Under the pieces are notes generated by a model that had not been told where the DNA came from, did not search any database, and saw nothing but the letters and a program-made list of their open reading frames with translations. Shown piece after piece: positions 35,844 through 47,532 of a DNA stretch of 64,000 bases (its first letter is position 1; every line of letters begins with the position of its first letter). Source of the stretch: Tomocerus qinae (Eukaryota > Arthropoda > Collembola > Entomobryomorpha > Tomoceridae); the NCBI GenBank assembly GCA_020055645.1, contig CM034546.1, positions 59,582,001 to 59,646,000 of the forward strand, in the 5' to 3' direction. The position numbers and the translations under genes are program-made.

Positions 35844-36092
35844 ATTTGTTGAATTGTAGAATTTTATACATTTTAATTTTATTCATTTTTATTAACCTGT
35901 GTTGCCATTTTAGTGTTTAATCAAATAAAGGACACTAATTATTCACAAAACAAAAGATCGGTGATTTGGCATAATCGCTCGCACACTAAAGCTAGTAGTA
36001 GTTCATCATCAACCGTTGACCTATCCGTGACTCTTAGAAGTATAGTAGGCAGTTAAAAAACTTTGGAGTCAAAAGAACTTGGCTCCATTACA
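35681..36092 (+). repeat. 3' LTR of BEL/Pao element
   Basis: 412 bp with the same TG...CA ends as the 5' LTR. Followed by CTAAACAT, which also precedes the 5' LTR. Confidence 0.95.
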
Positions 36093-36245
36093 CTAAACAT
36101 ATAGCCCGATAACAGGTTGCGATGGCGCCTAGTTTCTTTATAGTATGCATAAATTCAGTGAATAGTGAATACAAAATGTTAAACTGGCCAAAATAAAATA
36201 AGAGTAAGTAAACAAAATTTAGGCATAATTACTAAATGCTAATGT

Positions 36246-36695
36246 ATGAAAACGTCGGATATATCTTATTGGTACATCTTCCAAGAAGAAATACGTAATG
36301 TTGAAGTCACAATTAAAAGCTACATTTCACAGAGTCAGATTTTACAAATATGGATGAGAACAAACAAAACCGGAGACAACATACACACTCAAATTGGAGG
36401 AACTGGTGACTGGGTTGAAACAATTTATGACATGGGTCGTTTTTATGAAGACGCGGTACTAAGTATTTGAATATCCCTTTACAATATTCACTTCTGAAAG
36501 CTTGCATCAATTATTTGAGAAATAATTTCATGATATAACATTATTTAGGTCCTAACATTTGTGATGTTCTTCACTTCCGACTTTTCATTTGTAATGATAG
36601 ATGCAATCAAAATAGTCATAGATGGAGAAACGACAAACACATCGACTGCAATTCCTTCAGAAACAACTGGGGATCAACCACTGGGGAATCGATAA
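36246..36695 (+). pseudogene. Receptor-ectodomain-like fragment, two exons
   Basis: Exon 36246-36455 (GTACTAAG donor) joins in phase to 36549-36695 (TTATTTAG acceptor). The product contains IGGTGDWVETIYDMGRFYED and then TFVMFFTSDFSFVMIDAIKI, the look of a beta-sandwich extracellular domain. A Thr/Ser-rich stalk follows and ends at TAA 36693-36695, with a further Thr-rich frame (about 36710-36765) beyond a frame change. There is no signal peptide and no membrane segment. It may be a stranded piece of a receptor tyrosine kinase paralog. Family not identified. Confidence 0.35.
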
Positions 36696-36769
36696 CCACT
36701 TAGCCAGCAACAGAAGTATCTATAACGGAGGAAACAACAACTTCTGTCCCCATTAGTCATTCATAATTT

Positions 36770-38540
36770 ATTAAATTCAATTGATGTTAACGATTTGAAA
36801 TTGTTAACCGATTTTGTTAACGCGGCTTAAAATAGAAATACTCAAAGATTTGTCAAATGAATAAGCAATTGCATAAAATTAAAGTATGAATAAATAAGCA
36901 GATTTCCAAGTTTTCTATGTTTGATTAATTAAAAGGCTAACTAATTATGTTAGAATAAAAGTATCAAATAAATAAATGGTGAAATATTGCCCTAGGCAAT
37001 CTAAAACCATTCGATGATTCATGTCCTAGAAGGTAGCTAATTATGTGAACTTCTGTCCTAATTTTCATTCAACGTTTGAATTTATGTCCATTGCTGGACA
37101 CCAAAATTGAATAATTGGTCACTGGAAGCGGACTGTATTTCCTATGTATGAAGCAAAGGTGAGCCCTAATTTAAATTTGTATAGGATAATGAGTCAGTGT
37201 TAAGTATCTTACCTGTATTAATATTATTAGTGCATTTACAAATCCACGCATACTTTATATCTTCTATTTAGCTGTCTACATACCTCTGTAAATGGAGCTC
37301 TACGTTTTATAGTACGAGTCGAGTACCAGTGTCAATTTACCCAGATATGACTTACCTGTATTAATAATATTATTAGTCATTTACAATTCCATGCATAATA
37401 TAATTTATATCGCATGCCTTCAGCTGTCTTCATACCTCTGTAAATAACGCTCTGCAAAATTACACGTTTCAATTTATTCACTTATCAATATAGATTCATT
37501 TTAGTACACTTAAAGTGTTAGCCATCATATAGTTGGAGTTAGAACTTATTGCATTTACCTAACAATTTCGTTATTCGTTTGATTCCTTATTATTATCACA
37601 TCGCACATAGTAAAAATCAGTGAAGCTTTGTTCATGATACAATTCCTTGTTACTATTATATGCCCTGCATTAATTGCGTGTCCTGAATTTTAACGCATTA
37701 TTTGCATTCGATTTGTAAATAAAATTGTACCCAAACGAACATTTCCCGTGAAAGCTTAGCAAACACCGTAATTTCTGATACTTGAGAGTCATGAGTCTAA
37801 ACTATTGTAGCAGATTCCAGTAGTTCAAAGTGCATTGGTCACAACTCTAAAAATTTGGCCTTCGACGTTTTGATTTTTAAATTGCAAAATGCAACTCAAT
37901 AAAAATATTTTTATAGCCCATTTTATTTTTAGGTTATCCCTCTTTCCAACGATGGTCGCCTCATTTCCGTAGCAGCCTCCATTTAGGAGCTATAAGGCCT
38001 AGACTTTGTGTACATAGTTTTGACTCACGGTGTATTCTAACAAGTTTTTATCCAGTTAGTGCAATATACCTCAAATAAAGTAACTATATATTAATTAAAT
38101 TAGTTCCAGAAATCATGAAAATGGTGCATTTCTGCTTTCAAATTGCTAATAAGTTAATGAATTTAAATGCAACAGATTTTTTAAATATTAACAAAGTGGA
38201 AAATACCAAACTAAAAAATAGGAAATGGCTTGACTATTACCAATTATAGAAGTAAGACAATCTTGTAATTTTAAATATCAAACAATATGTTTATTGAACA
38301 ACAGAATACTGAATACGGCGTACTACAAAAAATTACAAAATGCTTAGTAGAATTCAAAACTTGAGCATTGTCTGAGCTTTTTTGTCCGACCACTCAATTT
38401 GCTGTTTGTCCGAGGAAGTAAATTTAATGGAGATCACAACCCCATAAATAGTTTACAAAACTATCAAAATGGTGGCCGGAAAAGAAAATTCTAATAGAAT
38501 CTGTGCACAAAAGAAAATAGGAAGACAAATATTTGGTGGA
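36770..38540. other. Non-coding; contains a duplicated block of about 120 bp
   Basis: CTTACCTGTATTAATA... at 37209-37310 recurs at 37351-37450 with the shared landmarks ATTATTAGT, AGCTGTCT and CATACCTCTGTAAAT, so it is an imperfect direct repeat. Otherwise nothing recognised. Confidence 0.45.
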
Positions 38541-38549
38541 AGAACTAAG

Positions 38550-38840
38550 AATGTTTTTACGCGAAAAAAAACCGAATGGTCGTGATTTGCGAGTCGCCAG
38601 ATGCGTCTAAATATCTAAGAGAGGAAAAGTGTTCAGAAAATCATAACTCAAAAATGGTGCGCTCATTATAACGAGGAGGAATACGAACACATTATGTGGA
38701 TCGACTGTGGAGAAGCGCAATATCTTTCGTAAAGTTGGCAAGGAATATAAGCAACTGGCAAAATTTTAGCTGACAAAATATTATCAAAGTTGAATGATTT
38801 TTAAAGGTATTTCTACCTAATACTGGAATTTAGTTTTGTG
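38550..38840 (+). pseudogene. STAND/NB-ARC-like ATPase relic, copy 2
   Basis: Contains VICESPDASKYL and, in another frame, YNEEEYEHIMWIDCGEAQYL, aligned with copy 3 at protein and DNA level. The P-loop between these blocks is lost and frames shift at least twice. Confidence 0.5.
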
Positions 38841-39539
38841 GATGGTAAGACATACTTATCAGTGTTATCAGACAGACTCGCAAATTACATCATAATAGGG
38901 ATGGAGGTGTAGGATAGTGTAACCGAAAAACTTTTGATAGACACTCGCAAATCACTGAAGGTAAGCTTTAGAGTGACTCAGACAAAACTCAAATTCATAA
39001 TGATAACATGCGACTAGTAATGATATGCAAAATACTGTTATATGTGCAGGCAGTATGGACTTCTTCTGTATTGCAAATCGCCAAGTGGCCAGAATTAATG
39101 ACATTGATTTTCAAACGTTTCGTTCTCTCATTGTTCTGCAAGCAAAATTTTAAATCATTACAATTATAAATACCATTTCAATTCCAAATAAAAATGTTAA
39201 TGCTTACAATACAGAAAATAAAATGTATCGAGCAAACTACCTACATACCAATTAAGGAATATATTATCATGATTTTCGTACATTTAATATCGTCCCTAAT
39301 TTAACTTCAGAAATGATTTTAGATAGGTTATGAAGAGTTTGATAAATTCTCGAACATCTGAACTATCATCGCTTTAAAGTCTCTTCTCAACGGTCTTATT
39401 CAGGTTGGTCGTGTTGCTGTAACTAAATGTTCATGATCTATACAAGGCAATCTGATCTGAAAGTTTAAAAAAATATTTTTGAACGTTTGCACCAGTCCCT
39501 ATAAGGTATTATATCCAAAAGTGTCAATATCAATTTAAA

Positions 39540-40430
39540 ATGTTACCATACCTGAAAGTTGTAATATCCCCTCCGATGATTTTTTTGCGCGTTGTGGATT
39601 TTCGGTGCTCCTTTGTCTCCGTAGCAGTTTTCTATATTGCCATATATTCAAAGGCATTGAAGTTCTCATCAAAATCCCGGCTCTCTCTCTCTGTCGTGAA
39701 TTTCTCAGTACCCGAAATCTTGTTTATGAATTCCTTGCCAACTTATTAAAAGACTACCCTCCCCACAGTCGATCCACAGAATGTGATCGTATTCCTCTTA
39801 ATGATGTTCATACCTCTTGGCAGTTTAGATCTTCAGTACTTACCACCCCAAAACGTTTAAAAGCATCCACAGACTCGCAAATTACGACCTCTCGGTTTTT
39901 GGGAACAACTTTCTTTGACTTCTTTAACCAATTTTTCTTCAATTTTTCTTTTGTACAGACTTTCTTACAGAATTTCCTTTTCAGATCACCATTTTGATAG
40001 TATTTTTTCGACCGTGTTCTAAGAATTTTTTGTTGGACGACCCGCAATACAGAATTCTCATCCCTTTGTTCTTGTAAACATCAGCAAAAAATTATAATCG
40101 TTTTTGTGCGTCGTACTTTCAATAGTCTGCAAAAATTAATTACAAATTAGAAATCAAAAAGTGCCAAACGCATTTCTTTTAATTTATTATGTATAGATTA
40201 ACTACCGGTTTGTTCAAGTCCTAATGGACTGAACGAGAAGATGTTTGAGTACGCCTACATTTTTGAAGCAATACTAACACTAAACTTTTCAGATTCGAAC
40301 TTATATCGTATTCGTAGTTTGTCGAGCTGGACGAAAGGTGAAGTGGCTGCTTCCTTTACACGTGGACCTGCTCTCATTTTAATGGTGTCAGATAAAGTCA
40401 AATTTATTTGTGTCTCATTCTGTTATCTGT
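39540..40430 (-). pseudogene. STAND/NB-ARC-like ATPase relic, copy 3
   Basis: On the minus strand, exon-like segments read LTLSDTIKMRAGPRVKEAA (about 40417-40270), then TIIIFADVYKNKGMRILYC (about 40130 down), a Lys-rich stretch and NREVVICESVDAFKRFG (about 39900-39845). After that EEYDHILWIDCGEGSL occurs near 39790. The frames do not join without shifts and no intact Walker A is present. Its closest relative in the window is copy 2, in the opposite orientation about 1 kb away. It could in part be a live gene with unrecognised introns. Confidence 0.45.
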
Positions 40431-40449
40431 GTCGTTGTTTTTTTGGCTG

Positions 40450-41800
40450 AATGTTTGTATTGTAAATACATAGAACATGAGTCAATGAATGATATCTTAC
40501 TCCAAATACAAGTATAGTCCGTTAAATAAAACTTTAGGTAGCGTATTTGCAAATGTTGCTTAATAGACCCATTAATATGTAAGATGACGATTCATCTCAT
40601 TTAGAAAGTGTTGTTCAATTGTTTTCGCACTTACAAATTGGGATTAGTCTACAGCATGTAGCATTAATCCATTCATTTGTTTCAGAATGGAGCAGGCATC
40701 AATAATTTTTTGCTACACATTATAATAAGACATGTATTGCTTGTGTCTAAGATTTATTTACAGCCTTCAAAATATCTGACTTGATGACAAGAAATTGGAC
40801 ATCTGAAAATGCATTTCAGCGGTGGAAATCCTAATTCTGTGAGCCGGAAGGGTTTACAAGCACTACAGAAATTAATTAATAATGTAAGATAAATACCTAT
40901 CTTCTATTCTGTATATCGATTTAAGTATTGTTAAGGTTTTTGTACAACTAAAGCCACAAAATTAAATAATGTCATGTTTTATTTATTTAAATTAGGTAGT
41001 TACTTTTGACATGCCCATACTTTGTCTTATCTGTCATTTAATGAGATAGTAAAGAAGGGCACGGATAGAGGAATTGGATCACCATCATGTATATTTACTC
41101 ATTGTCCGTTATAAAACAACTGGTCGGGATGTTACCGATTTTATCGAATTTTCTTGTCATATAAAATGTCCTCAAAGTTTGAACGAATTATTTCAATCTG
41201 TTCTTGAGTTATCGTTCTAACAGACAGACGGAAGGACGGACAGCCAAATTGGGCATTCCGATAAACTATTTATTAATTACATACCATATTTATAAGAAAT
41301 ACTTTTCTGAAAATTTCAATTCGACTCCAAATCAAGAAATAATAAAATTTAAGCAATTTAGACTGATTCGTCACCGGAAGATGATATCAATTAATATTAA
41401 TAGGGATTACCCATGTAATAAAATTAAGATAGAAACCCAAATTCATTACATTACGACATTGAAAGTATATTCTGAACTAGAGTCTCTATTTTATACAATG
41501 TACATTTCTTAGCCAACAACCACGAATGTCTTACTGTCAGTACGTATTGTAGAGCTAAACCGTATAGACTTTAGTGTTAAGCTTTTACTAGGAAAGTACT
41601 TAATATTAATAATATACAGTAATAATATAATATAGTAAGTATGTACATACATATCTAAGCTTTTAAGTGAATGACGTCTAAATGAAATGTGTCTTGATGA
41701 AATGTAGCATTTTGGAAATAAACAGGTCTAAAAACAATAAGCCAATGTTACCTAAAGTATATAAGAATTCTTTAACCTCATATTATTATTGTGTTTAACT
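40450..41800. other. Non-coding; nothing recognised
   Basis: AT-rich. A CAGACAGACGGAAGGACGG simple-sequence patch occurs near 41221. No supported exon. Confidence 0.4.
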
Positions 41801-41810
41801 CTAACATACT

Positions 41811-42030
41811 AAGCTTTTAATAGAATTCAGAAACTTTATCATAAGCTTTTAATAGAATTAAAACCAGAAAACTCCAACATAAGCTTTTAATGGCATTAAA
41901 ACCAGAAAACTCTAACATAAGCTTTTAATGGCATTAAAACCAAAAAACTCTATCACAAGCTTTTAGTATAATTACAACCAGAAAACTATAACCTAAGCTT
42001 TTAATAGAATTAAAACCAGACAGTATTGTG
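41811..42030. repeat. 38-bp minisatellite, about six copies
   Basis: AAGCTTTTAATRGMATTAAA units start at 41811, 41843, 41881, 41919, 41957 and 41995. All but the first spacing are exactly 38 bp. Located just 3' of the gustatory receptor pseudogene. Confidence 0.85.
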
Positions 42031-42104
42031 TATAATATTGGTATATATATTTTCTTGTTGATTAACTATAAAAGCAACTTTAGTGTGCACAATTAATAAA
42101 TAAT

Positions 42105-43527
42105 TTAAATGGCGAGTAGCAAATTGATAGTGTTGATGGTGAGTGCTGCGAAAAATGTCATGACAGTTTCTCTTTTAATAAAGTAGAACGGACCCACCCA
42201 AACTTTGAGATGTGGGCAGCTGGCAACCCATTTTCTCATGAAACCATCTCCATGATATTTCCAAGCTCTGATGAAGTCTCCGGACAGTTGGTACAACTCC
42301 GCACCAATTGGCATCACAGTATAGTAAAGCAACAATAAAATAATAGACGTGAAAGGGAAAATTAAATAAATGGGCATTTTGAAAACTGAGAACAGTTTGA
42401 AAGTACAGTAGTGGACCATCAGGCTGATACCGAAGGCCGTGCTCAATAAAATTGGTGCTACAGTCTCCATTAGCTTATTACTAAGTGTAACAACCAATCT
42501 TAACCAATTAAATCCTTTTCTGATTCGATTTTGTGTTTGGGCAGATACCTTAATTTGTGAGTTATTACACCTGGCAGGAATAATTTCATGAGAAAAATAT
42601 TTAAGCCAAGATAGGACAGTGTAGATAGCGATAATTATAAATGTATTATAAATTACGAAGATTGACATCACGTAAACGAAGAACGGATATAAATAACAAA
42701 AAACAACAAATTGAAAACATTTGTTTGTGCGCAACAAACTCAAAAAGAATTGACCAATAATTGGTAGCTCGTCGAGAAATCGAATCACAGGCGAGTCGTC
42801 ATGTATACGCAAAAGAGATAGGCGACTATTATAGTTGCACTAATTACGGATGGCATGAAGAGACAGAGAGAAGTGCCGATAAGGTTTGCGGTTTTTGAAA
42901 TTGACGGTTTTCTTCCTTCGGATTTGAACAATCCTAAAATAAAAGTCATTCTGGTATACAGTATAGTTTTAGTTAGTAGTAAAAATAATTTCAGATGATG
43001 ATAATTTATGGTTTATTCCAAACCATAAATATAGAACGATGAAATACTTTTTTAAACTCAGAAATAATTTTAGCTGTTAATTGTGCTAATAAAATATATT
43101 AATATTTTAGTCAAGTTTTATCTACAAATTTATTGAATGAAAGTTATAGAATAGTTATACCTGCAAGATATCCATCAGCATAACAGAGCATAGTAACAGT
43201 CTGAGCCAATGCTTCTTTGTGCAACAAGATCGGCAAGGTTGAACCAAAAGCTGAGAATGCATAGAGGACCGTCATTATGTATAAAAAAATTTGTTGCGGT
43301 TTGAAGTTTTCTAAAGGATAAAATAGCTGAACAAGTAACCGAGTGAAGGAATACACCAAGGTCCCTAGAATTTGTAGAGATAAAAAAACAGTAAATTTCC
43401 GTCGCCACTTTGAATTGGAAGAAAAAAGTTTTTTCCTCTTCATATTCCATTTATAGTCAAAAAAATTGAAGAAATTCAGGAACGCAAATAAAATTATTAT
43501 TGACAAGTACATTCTGTTGGTGATCAT
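42105..43527 (-). pseudogene. Gustatory receptor, one frameshift
   Basis: Exon 43527-43162 (ATG, donor GTATAA) joins in phase to an exon starting at 42933 (TTTTAG acceptor) and ending at the stop 42107-42105. The product is a multi-pass membrane protein of arthropod gustatory receptor type. It ends with VGPFYFIKRETVMTFF and TINTINLLL, aligned with the receptors at 56.4 and 59.6 kb (VGPFF.ISRSTLLTFLSLLIGHTINMIL). In the second exon the frame LFKSEGRK...ISATIIVAYLFCVYM must move to the frame IHDDSPVIRFLDEL within about 42795-42820. One indel there disrupts the gene, unless it is an assembly error. Predicted role if intact: contact chemoreception in the dendritic membrane. Confidence 0.7.
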
Positions 43528-43559
43528 TGTAGACTTTAGGTACTTGTAATAAATGTAAT

Positions 43560-45119
43560 AATTAAAAATGAAATTAAAAAGAGAAACTAATATTATTATT
43601 ATAGAGAATGAGCAGACTACTTCAATAGTATATTATGCTATACCAGTTAATGGCAGTCGAAACCCTAAAACATTCTATTTAAAAGCGAATAATAGCGAGG
43701 AAAAACACTTTTAGTAAATTAGGGGTGTCAGCACAAATGGAATATTGATAGCAATACTTAAATTGGGACCAGAACGCCCTTTATATGTTGCGAACCTAAA
43801 AAATAACAATAACAAACTTAAAATCAACAGTCGGAGTTTAAATGTACTGAAGTAAACAGCGTAATTGTGTATATACAATTTATACAATAATACATAAAAG
43901 TCATAAGTATTTTGTTTATGACCCTGGCTGTGATACCTTCTTTCTGCCTTCTAAAAATGCTGAATATAAATAGTAGATTCTTAAACGTGACTTATATCAC
44001 CAGTAGTGGACGAATTGTGTCACAGGCTTGCTTACATGTTCTACTATATATAACGTAACTCTACATTTATAATATTATATTTTATAAAGCTTATTATTAT
44101 ACTTATTATATAAATTGGACCCGTCAGTCGTTTTCGACAATATATAGCTTAGTCGTATCTATTATTCAGTGTTTTTGTTCTAGAGGCGTATCTTCCCCGG
44201 TCCCAGTCTTCCAGTTCTTCTCACCAAAATGTAAAAACAAAAATTTACCATTACTGCTTTTGATTCGCGTATCTATATATTTAGACACTATAGTAATCAT
44301 TAATTATCTAAACAGCAAATTAATGTTTTGGATAATGTAGCCCAAAGCAGTTTAGCAGAAGTGCAACACACGTAATAATTGATAAGTTGCTTGTTAAAAC
44401 ATATAATTGATCATTTCAATTATCAAAATTGGTTCAAATTCAAATATGCATGACTTATCAATGAGGGCCGAATTATATATTATTATAATTTATAATATAA
44501 CAGAATACATAGAAGTTATTGTCACAACATGTCGAGTATAGAATGAACTTCCTGTTCCTATTCTAGCGATCCTACTTTTTAATAAAATGAACTTTTGCAT
44601 GAATATGCATGTACTATGCTACAGTACAATTTATATCACTCTCGCCTAGACTGGGGGTTTATGAGAATTTACACTTGTGTTCCTGACCTGACTGAATATA
44701 TAGGGGATGATGCAATACATACGGCAACCAGTAGTGGATCGATTTGGCTGACATTCAGCAAGCACATATTATTATCACATATTATTTATGCCAACCGTGC
44801 ACGGTGGGCATAAATAATATGATTCAGACTATAGTATAAATGTAAAGTAACACATTCGCGTCTGTCAATGTATATGTCAGGCATCAAATTTTTTTGATTA
44901 ACCTGGGTGCTGTGGAGCCAATGGACTCCTAGCACCCGGCAAATATATATAGTATAATAGAACTATGATTAAAATTAACTCATTCTACATAGTAACACTA
45001 GTGTTAGTCGTTAAAAATAAGCTTAACCACACCTTCATGTTGCTTACTTACTATCTGGTTATACTTAGTTCTACATTTAAGTGTATAGTTGTGGCTTACT
45101 ATTTTCATCTCGTTATTGA
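43560..45119. other. Non-coding region with two small hairpins
   Basis: AT-rich upstream region of the gustatory receptor. Contains a 44-bp palindrome (44778-44821) and a GGGTGCT...AGCACCC stem-loop (44905-44937). No exon supported. Confidence 0.45.
44778..44821. repeat. Near-perfect 44-bp palindrome
   Basis: CATATTATTTATGCC, then ACCGTGCACGGT, then GGCATAAATAATATG; self-complementary with a single mismatched pair. Confidence 0.75.
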
Positions 45120-45758
45120 GTGCGTATTTATCAAATGATCCGGGGTCAACACCCATGGCTTTAGAATGAATTCAAAAGTATCAGAAATCAAGTCTAAAAT
45201 CCTATAATCAACGAAAATGGCGCTCGAAAAAATCCCAAAATTCGTGGGTCCCTTCCACAGACCAGGGGGCTTTAAACTTATGATGCAAATTACAGCCGAA
45301 CCCTTTGAGCTAGGAAGTCGAATTTTTTTTTAAAAATGTAGAAAATGATTCCTGACGCCGGCAAGAAACCCATTTAACACGATTTGAAACTTTTGGCGCG
45401 ATTTTTATGGTTTTAAAATATGCAGTAGACACCTCGGAAACGATTGGGCCTACCCATTTGAGACAAGTGCCAAAAGCAACCCAAAAGTTTCAAATTGTGT
45501 TAAATGGGTTTCTTGCCGGCGTCAAGAATCATTTTCTACAGTTTTTTAAAAAAAATTCGACTTCCTAGCTCAAAGGGTTCGGCTGTAATTTGCATCATAA
45601 GTTTAAAGCCCCCTGGTCTGTGGAAGGGACCCACGAATTTTGGGATTTATTCGATCGCCATTTTCGTTGATTATAGGATTTTAGACATGATTTCTGATAC
45701 TTTTGAATTCATTCTAAAGCCATGGGTTTTGACCCCGGATCATTTGATAAATACGCAC
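45120..45758. repeat. 639-bp long palindrome (foldback-like element)
   Basis: Two arms of about 300 bp run from GTGCGTATTTATCAAATGATC at the left end to its complement at the right, with few mismatches (for example TCGAAAAAAT versus TTATTCGATC). A centre of roughly 40-60 unpaired bases lies near 45440. No coding capacity. The length of the arms relative to the spacer suggests a foldback transposon or an inverted duplication. Confidence 0.8.
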
Positions 45759-45788
45759 CCTATTGCAATAATACAAACTATCCTCGAT

Positions 45789-46269
45789 CAGAGCTGAAAA
45801 AGTTCACTCGATTAGTTCGTTCGTTCGTTCATACGCAGATCAATAAATTCGTTCGTTCGTTCACTACATTGAACGGCCAAAAAAAAAGATCGTTCCGTTC
45901 GCGAACTTGAAACTCGATCAGTTCGTTCAGTTCGTTCAAGTTCAATAGGCCGTCCAACACGAATGACAAAACATGACTATTTCGTTATCCTTTGCATATA
46001 CGGGTAGGGGGTAATTTCAAATGAAATGTTTATTTATCGATCAAATAGCTGCGATGGAGCTATAATTGTACCAATATTCAATCATATATGAATTGAACTG
46101 AACTTAATGCTACTTTTTCAGTTCGATCGATCGATCAGTGAAAAAGTTTTAGTTCGTTCGTTCGTTCAACTGTCATGGCCGAAATTCCTCAACAGTTCGT
46201 TCGATCAGCTCAATTGAACTGAACGAACGAACTGATTTTCAGTTCTGAACTTGAACTTTTTCAGCTCTG
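45789..46269. mobile_element. hAT-type non-autonomous element, 481 bp
   Basis: TIRs CAGAGCTGAAAAAGTTC / GAACTTTTTCAGCTCTG are bounded by perfect 8-bp target duplications TCCTCGAT at 45781-45788 and 46270-46277. The interior is dominated by GTTCGTTCGTTC on the left and GAACGAACGAAC on the right, so it too can fold back. Confidence 0.85.
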
Positions 46270-46301
46270 TCCTCGATGAAGAACTATTTACCGTTCTACA
46301 T

Positions 46302-47532
46302 CAGAGATGGGACAAATAGAACACCTAAACTCACTTTTGAGTTGAGTTGGTGAGTTGGGAAAGAGTGTTCACTTTTTTAGCCCTGATTTTTGAGGTGGGT
46401 TGAGTTGAGTCATGGAGCGGTACGATGTGTATAAAAGTGAGTTGAGTAACGTAAAAAGGGAGGTTGAGTCGACTACGGACTCTAGGAAGAAAATGAGTTG
46501 AGTTGAGTTGTTCTTTTTAAACTCAAACACTCTTGTCAACTTTCACGAATTTCAGTCTTGTGCTTAAATTGAGGCATCCAGAGTTTTACTTGCCACCGGC
46601 TAGAGGGCATGGGCGAGCAAAATGTCAGGTGGCTAGTGGGCAAAAGTAAAATAAAGTTTTTAAAATTAACACAAAATTTTTTTAAACATAATTCACGGAA
46701 AAAAACGAACTGTTTGTCATTGAAAATCGGAGCGAATTATATCGTAATGAGCCTGCTTTTTAGGTACATATAATCGGAGAGGCATCGATGCGACATCTAT
46801 ATTGAATAAAGAACTACGATTTTAGCCCTTTGTACCCCTTTTTCCCGGGTGGGTGGGCAAAATGTAAAAAACCGACTAAAATAGAACTCTGATGTCCAAA
46901 TGAAAATACAAATGAAACTCAATGCTTTTCTTGTGTTTCCTATTGTTGGTACAGCGTTTATCCTTTAAAAGGTTACAAGTTAGTTCAGTTAATGAGATGG
47001 GAAAGAGTCGAAAGAGTACTCACTACTCAACTCACTATTTTAGCACAGATATGAGAGTTGAGTTGAGTCAGCGAGCGTTATAGGGATCCTCTATTCTGAA
47101 ACCTTATTGCGAGTGTGAGCCACAAAAAGCGCGCAATGTATATGCTACAAAACACACGTTGGGGCGGCCCTACTCTTCGCCAGCTTGAGCATGAAAAATG
47201 CTATCTTCCATGTTTTAAATCATAAAAATATGAAATGTTTTTTTAAAAATACTGGCTCGTTATTGCAATCATTATAGGAACAAAAATATCTTCAAAATGT
47301 TCATATGTTGACCAGAATTAATTTTTTAGCATTAAGTGTGCTTTAAAATACAGCTTCCTACGCCCCGGCGTGGCTTTGGTCATTTACTTACGCGCCACGC
47401 ATGAGCAAAGGAATGGAGGGTGCCTATATGCCTAAAAGTGAGTTCAGCTGAGTGGGGCTATTGACACGGCTACTGCATGACTCATGTAAAAGTGAGTGGA
47501 ACTGAGTTACGGCAAAAAGTCCCAGCTCTCTG
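46302..47532. mobile_element. Possible hAT-like element, TGAGT-rich
   Basis: Begins CAGAGATGGGAC and ends (inverted) as CAGAGAGCTGGGAC. Both ends are rich in GAGTTGAGTTG-type repeats. No target duplication is seen and the interior has no transposase, so the boundaries are tentative. Confidence 0.4.

Larger units (their letters stand above)
29428..36092 (+). mobile_element. BEL/Pao LTR retrotransposon, full length (6,665 bp)
   Basis: Two 412-bp LTRs, a primer binding site matching tRNA-Tyr, a polypurine tract and a gag-pol region with CCHC knuckles, an aspartic protease of the Pao type, RT, RNase H and integrase. Flanked by direct repeats CTAAACAT at 29420-29427 and 36093-36100. The two LTRs look identical, so insertion is recent. 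Two breaks in pol (frameshift near 32960, stop at 34041-34043) would block a single polyprotein. There is no env-like frame. Confidence 0.95.

Noticed and set aside
39540..39997. Plus-strand open frames opposite the STAND relic
   Set aside because: The conserved motifs are all on the minus strand; these are antisense shadows.
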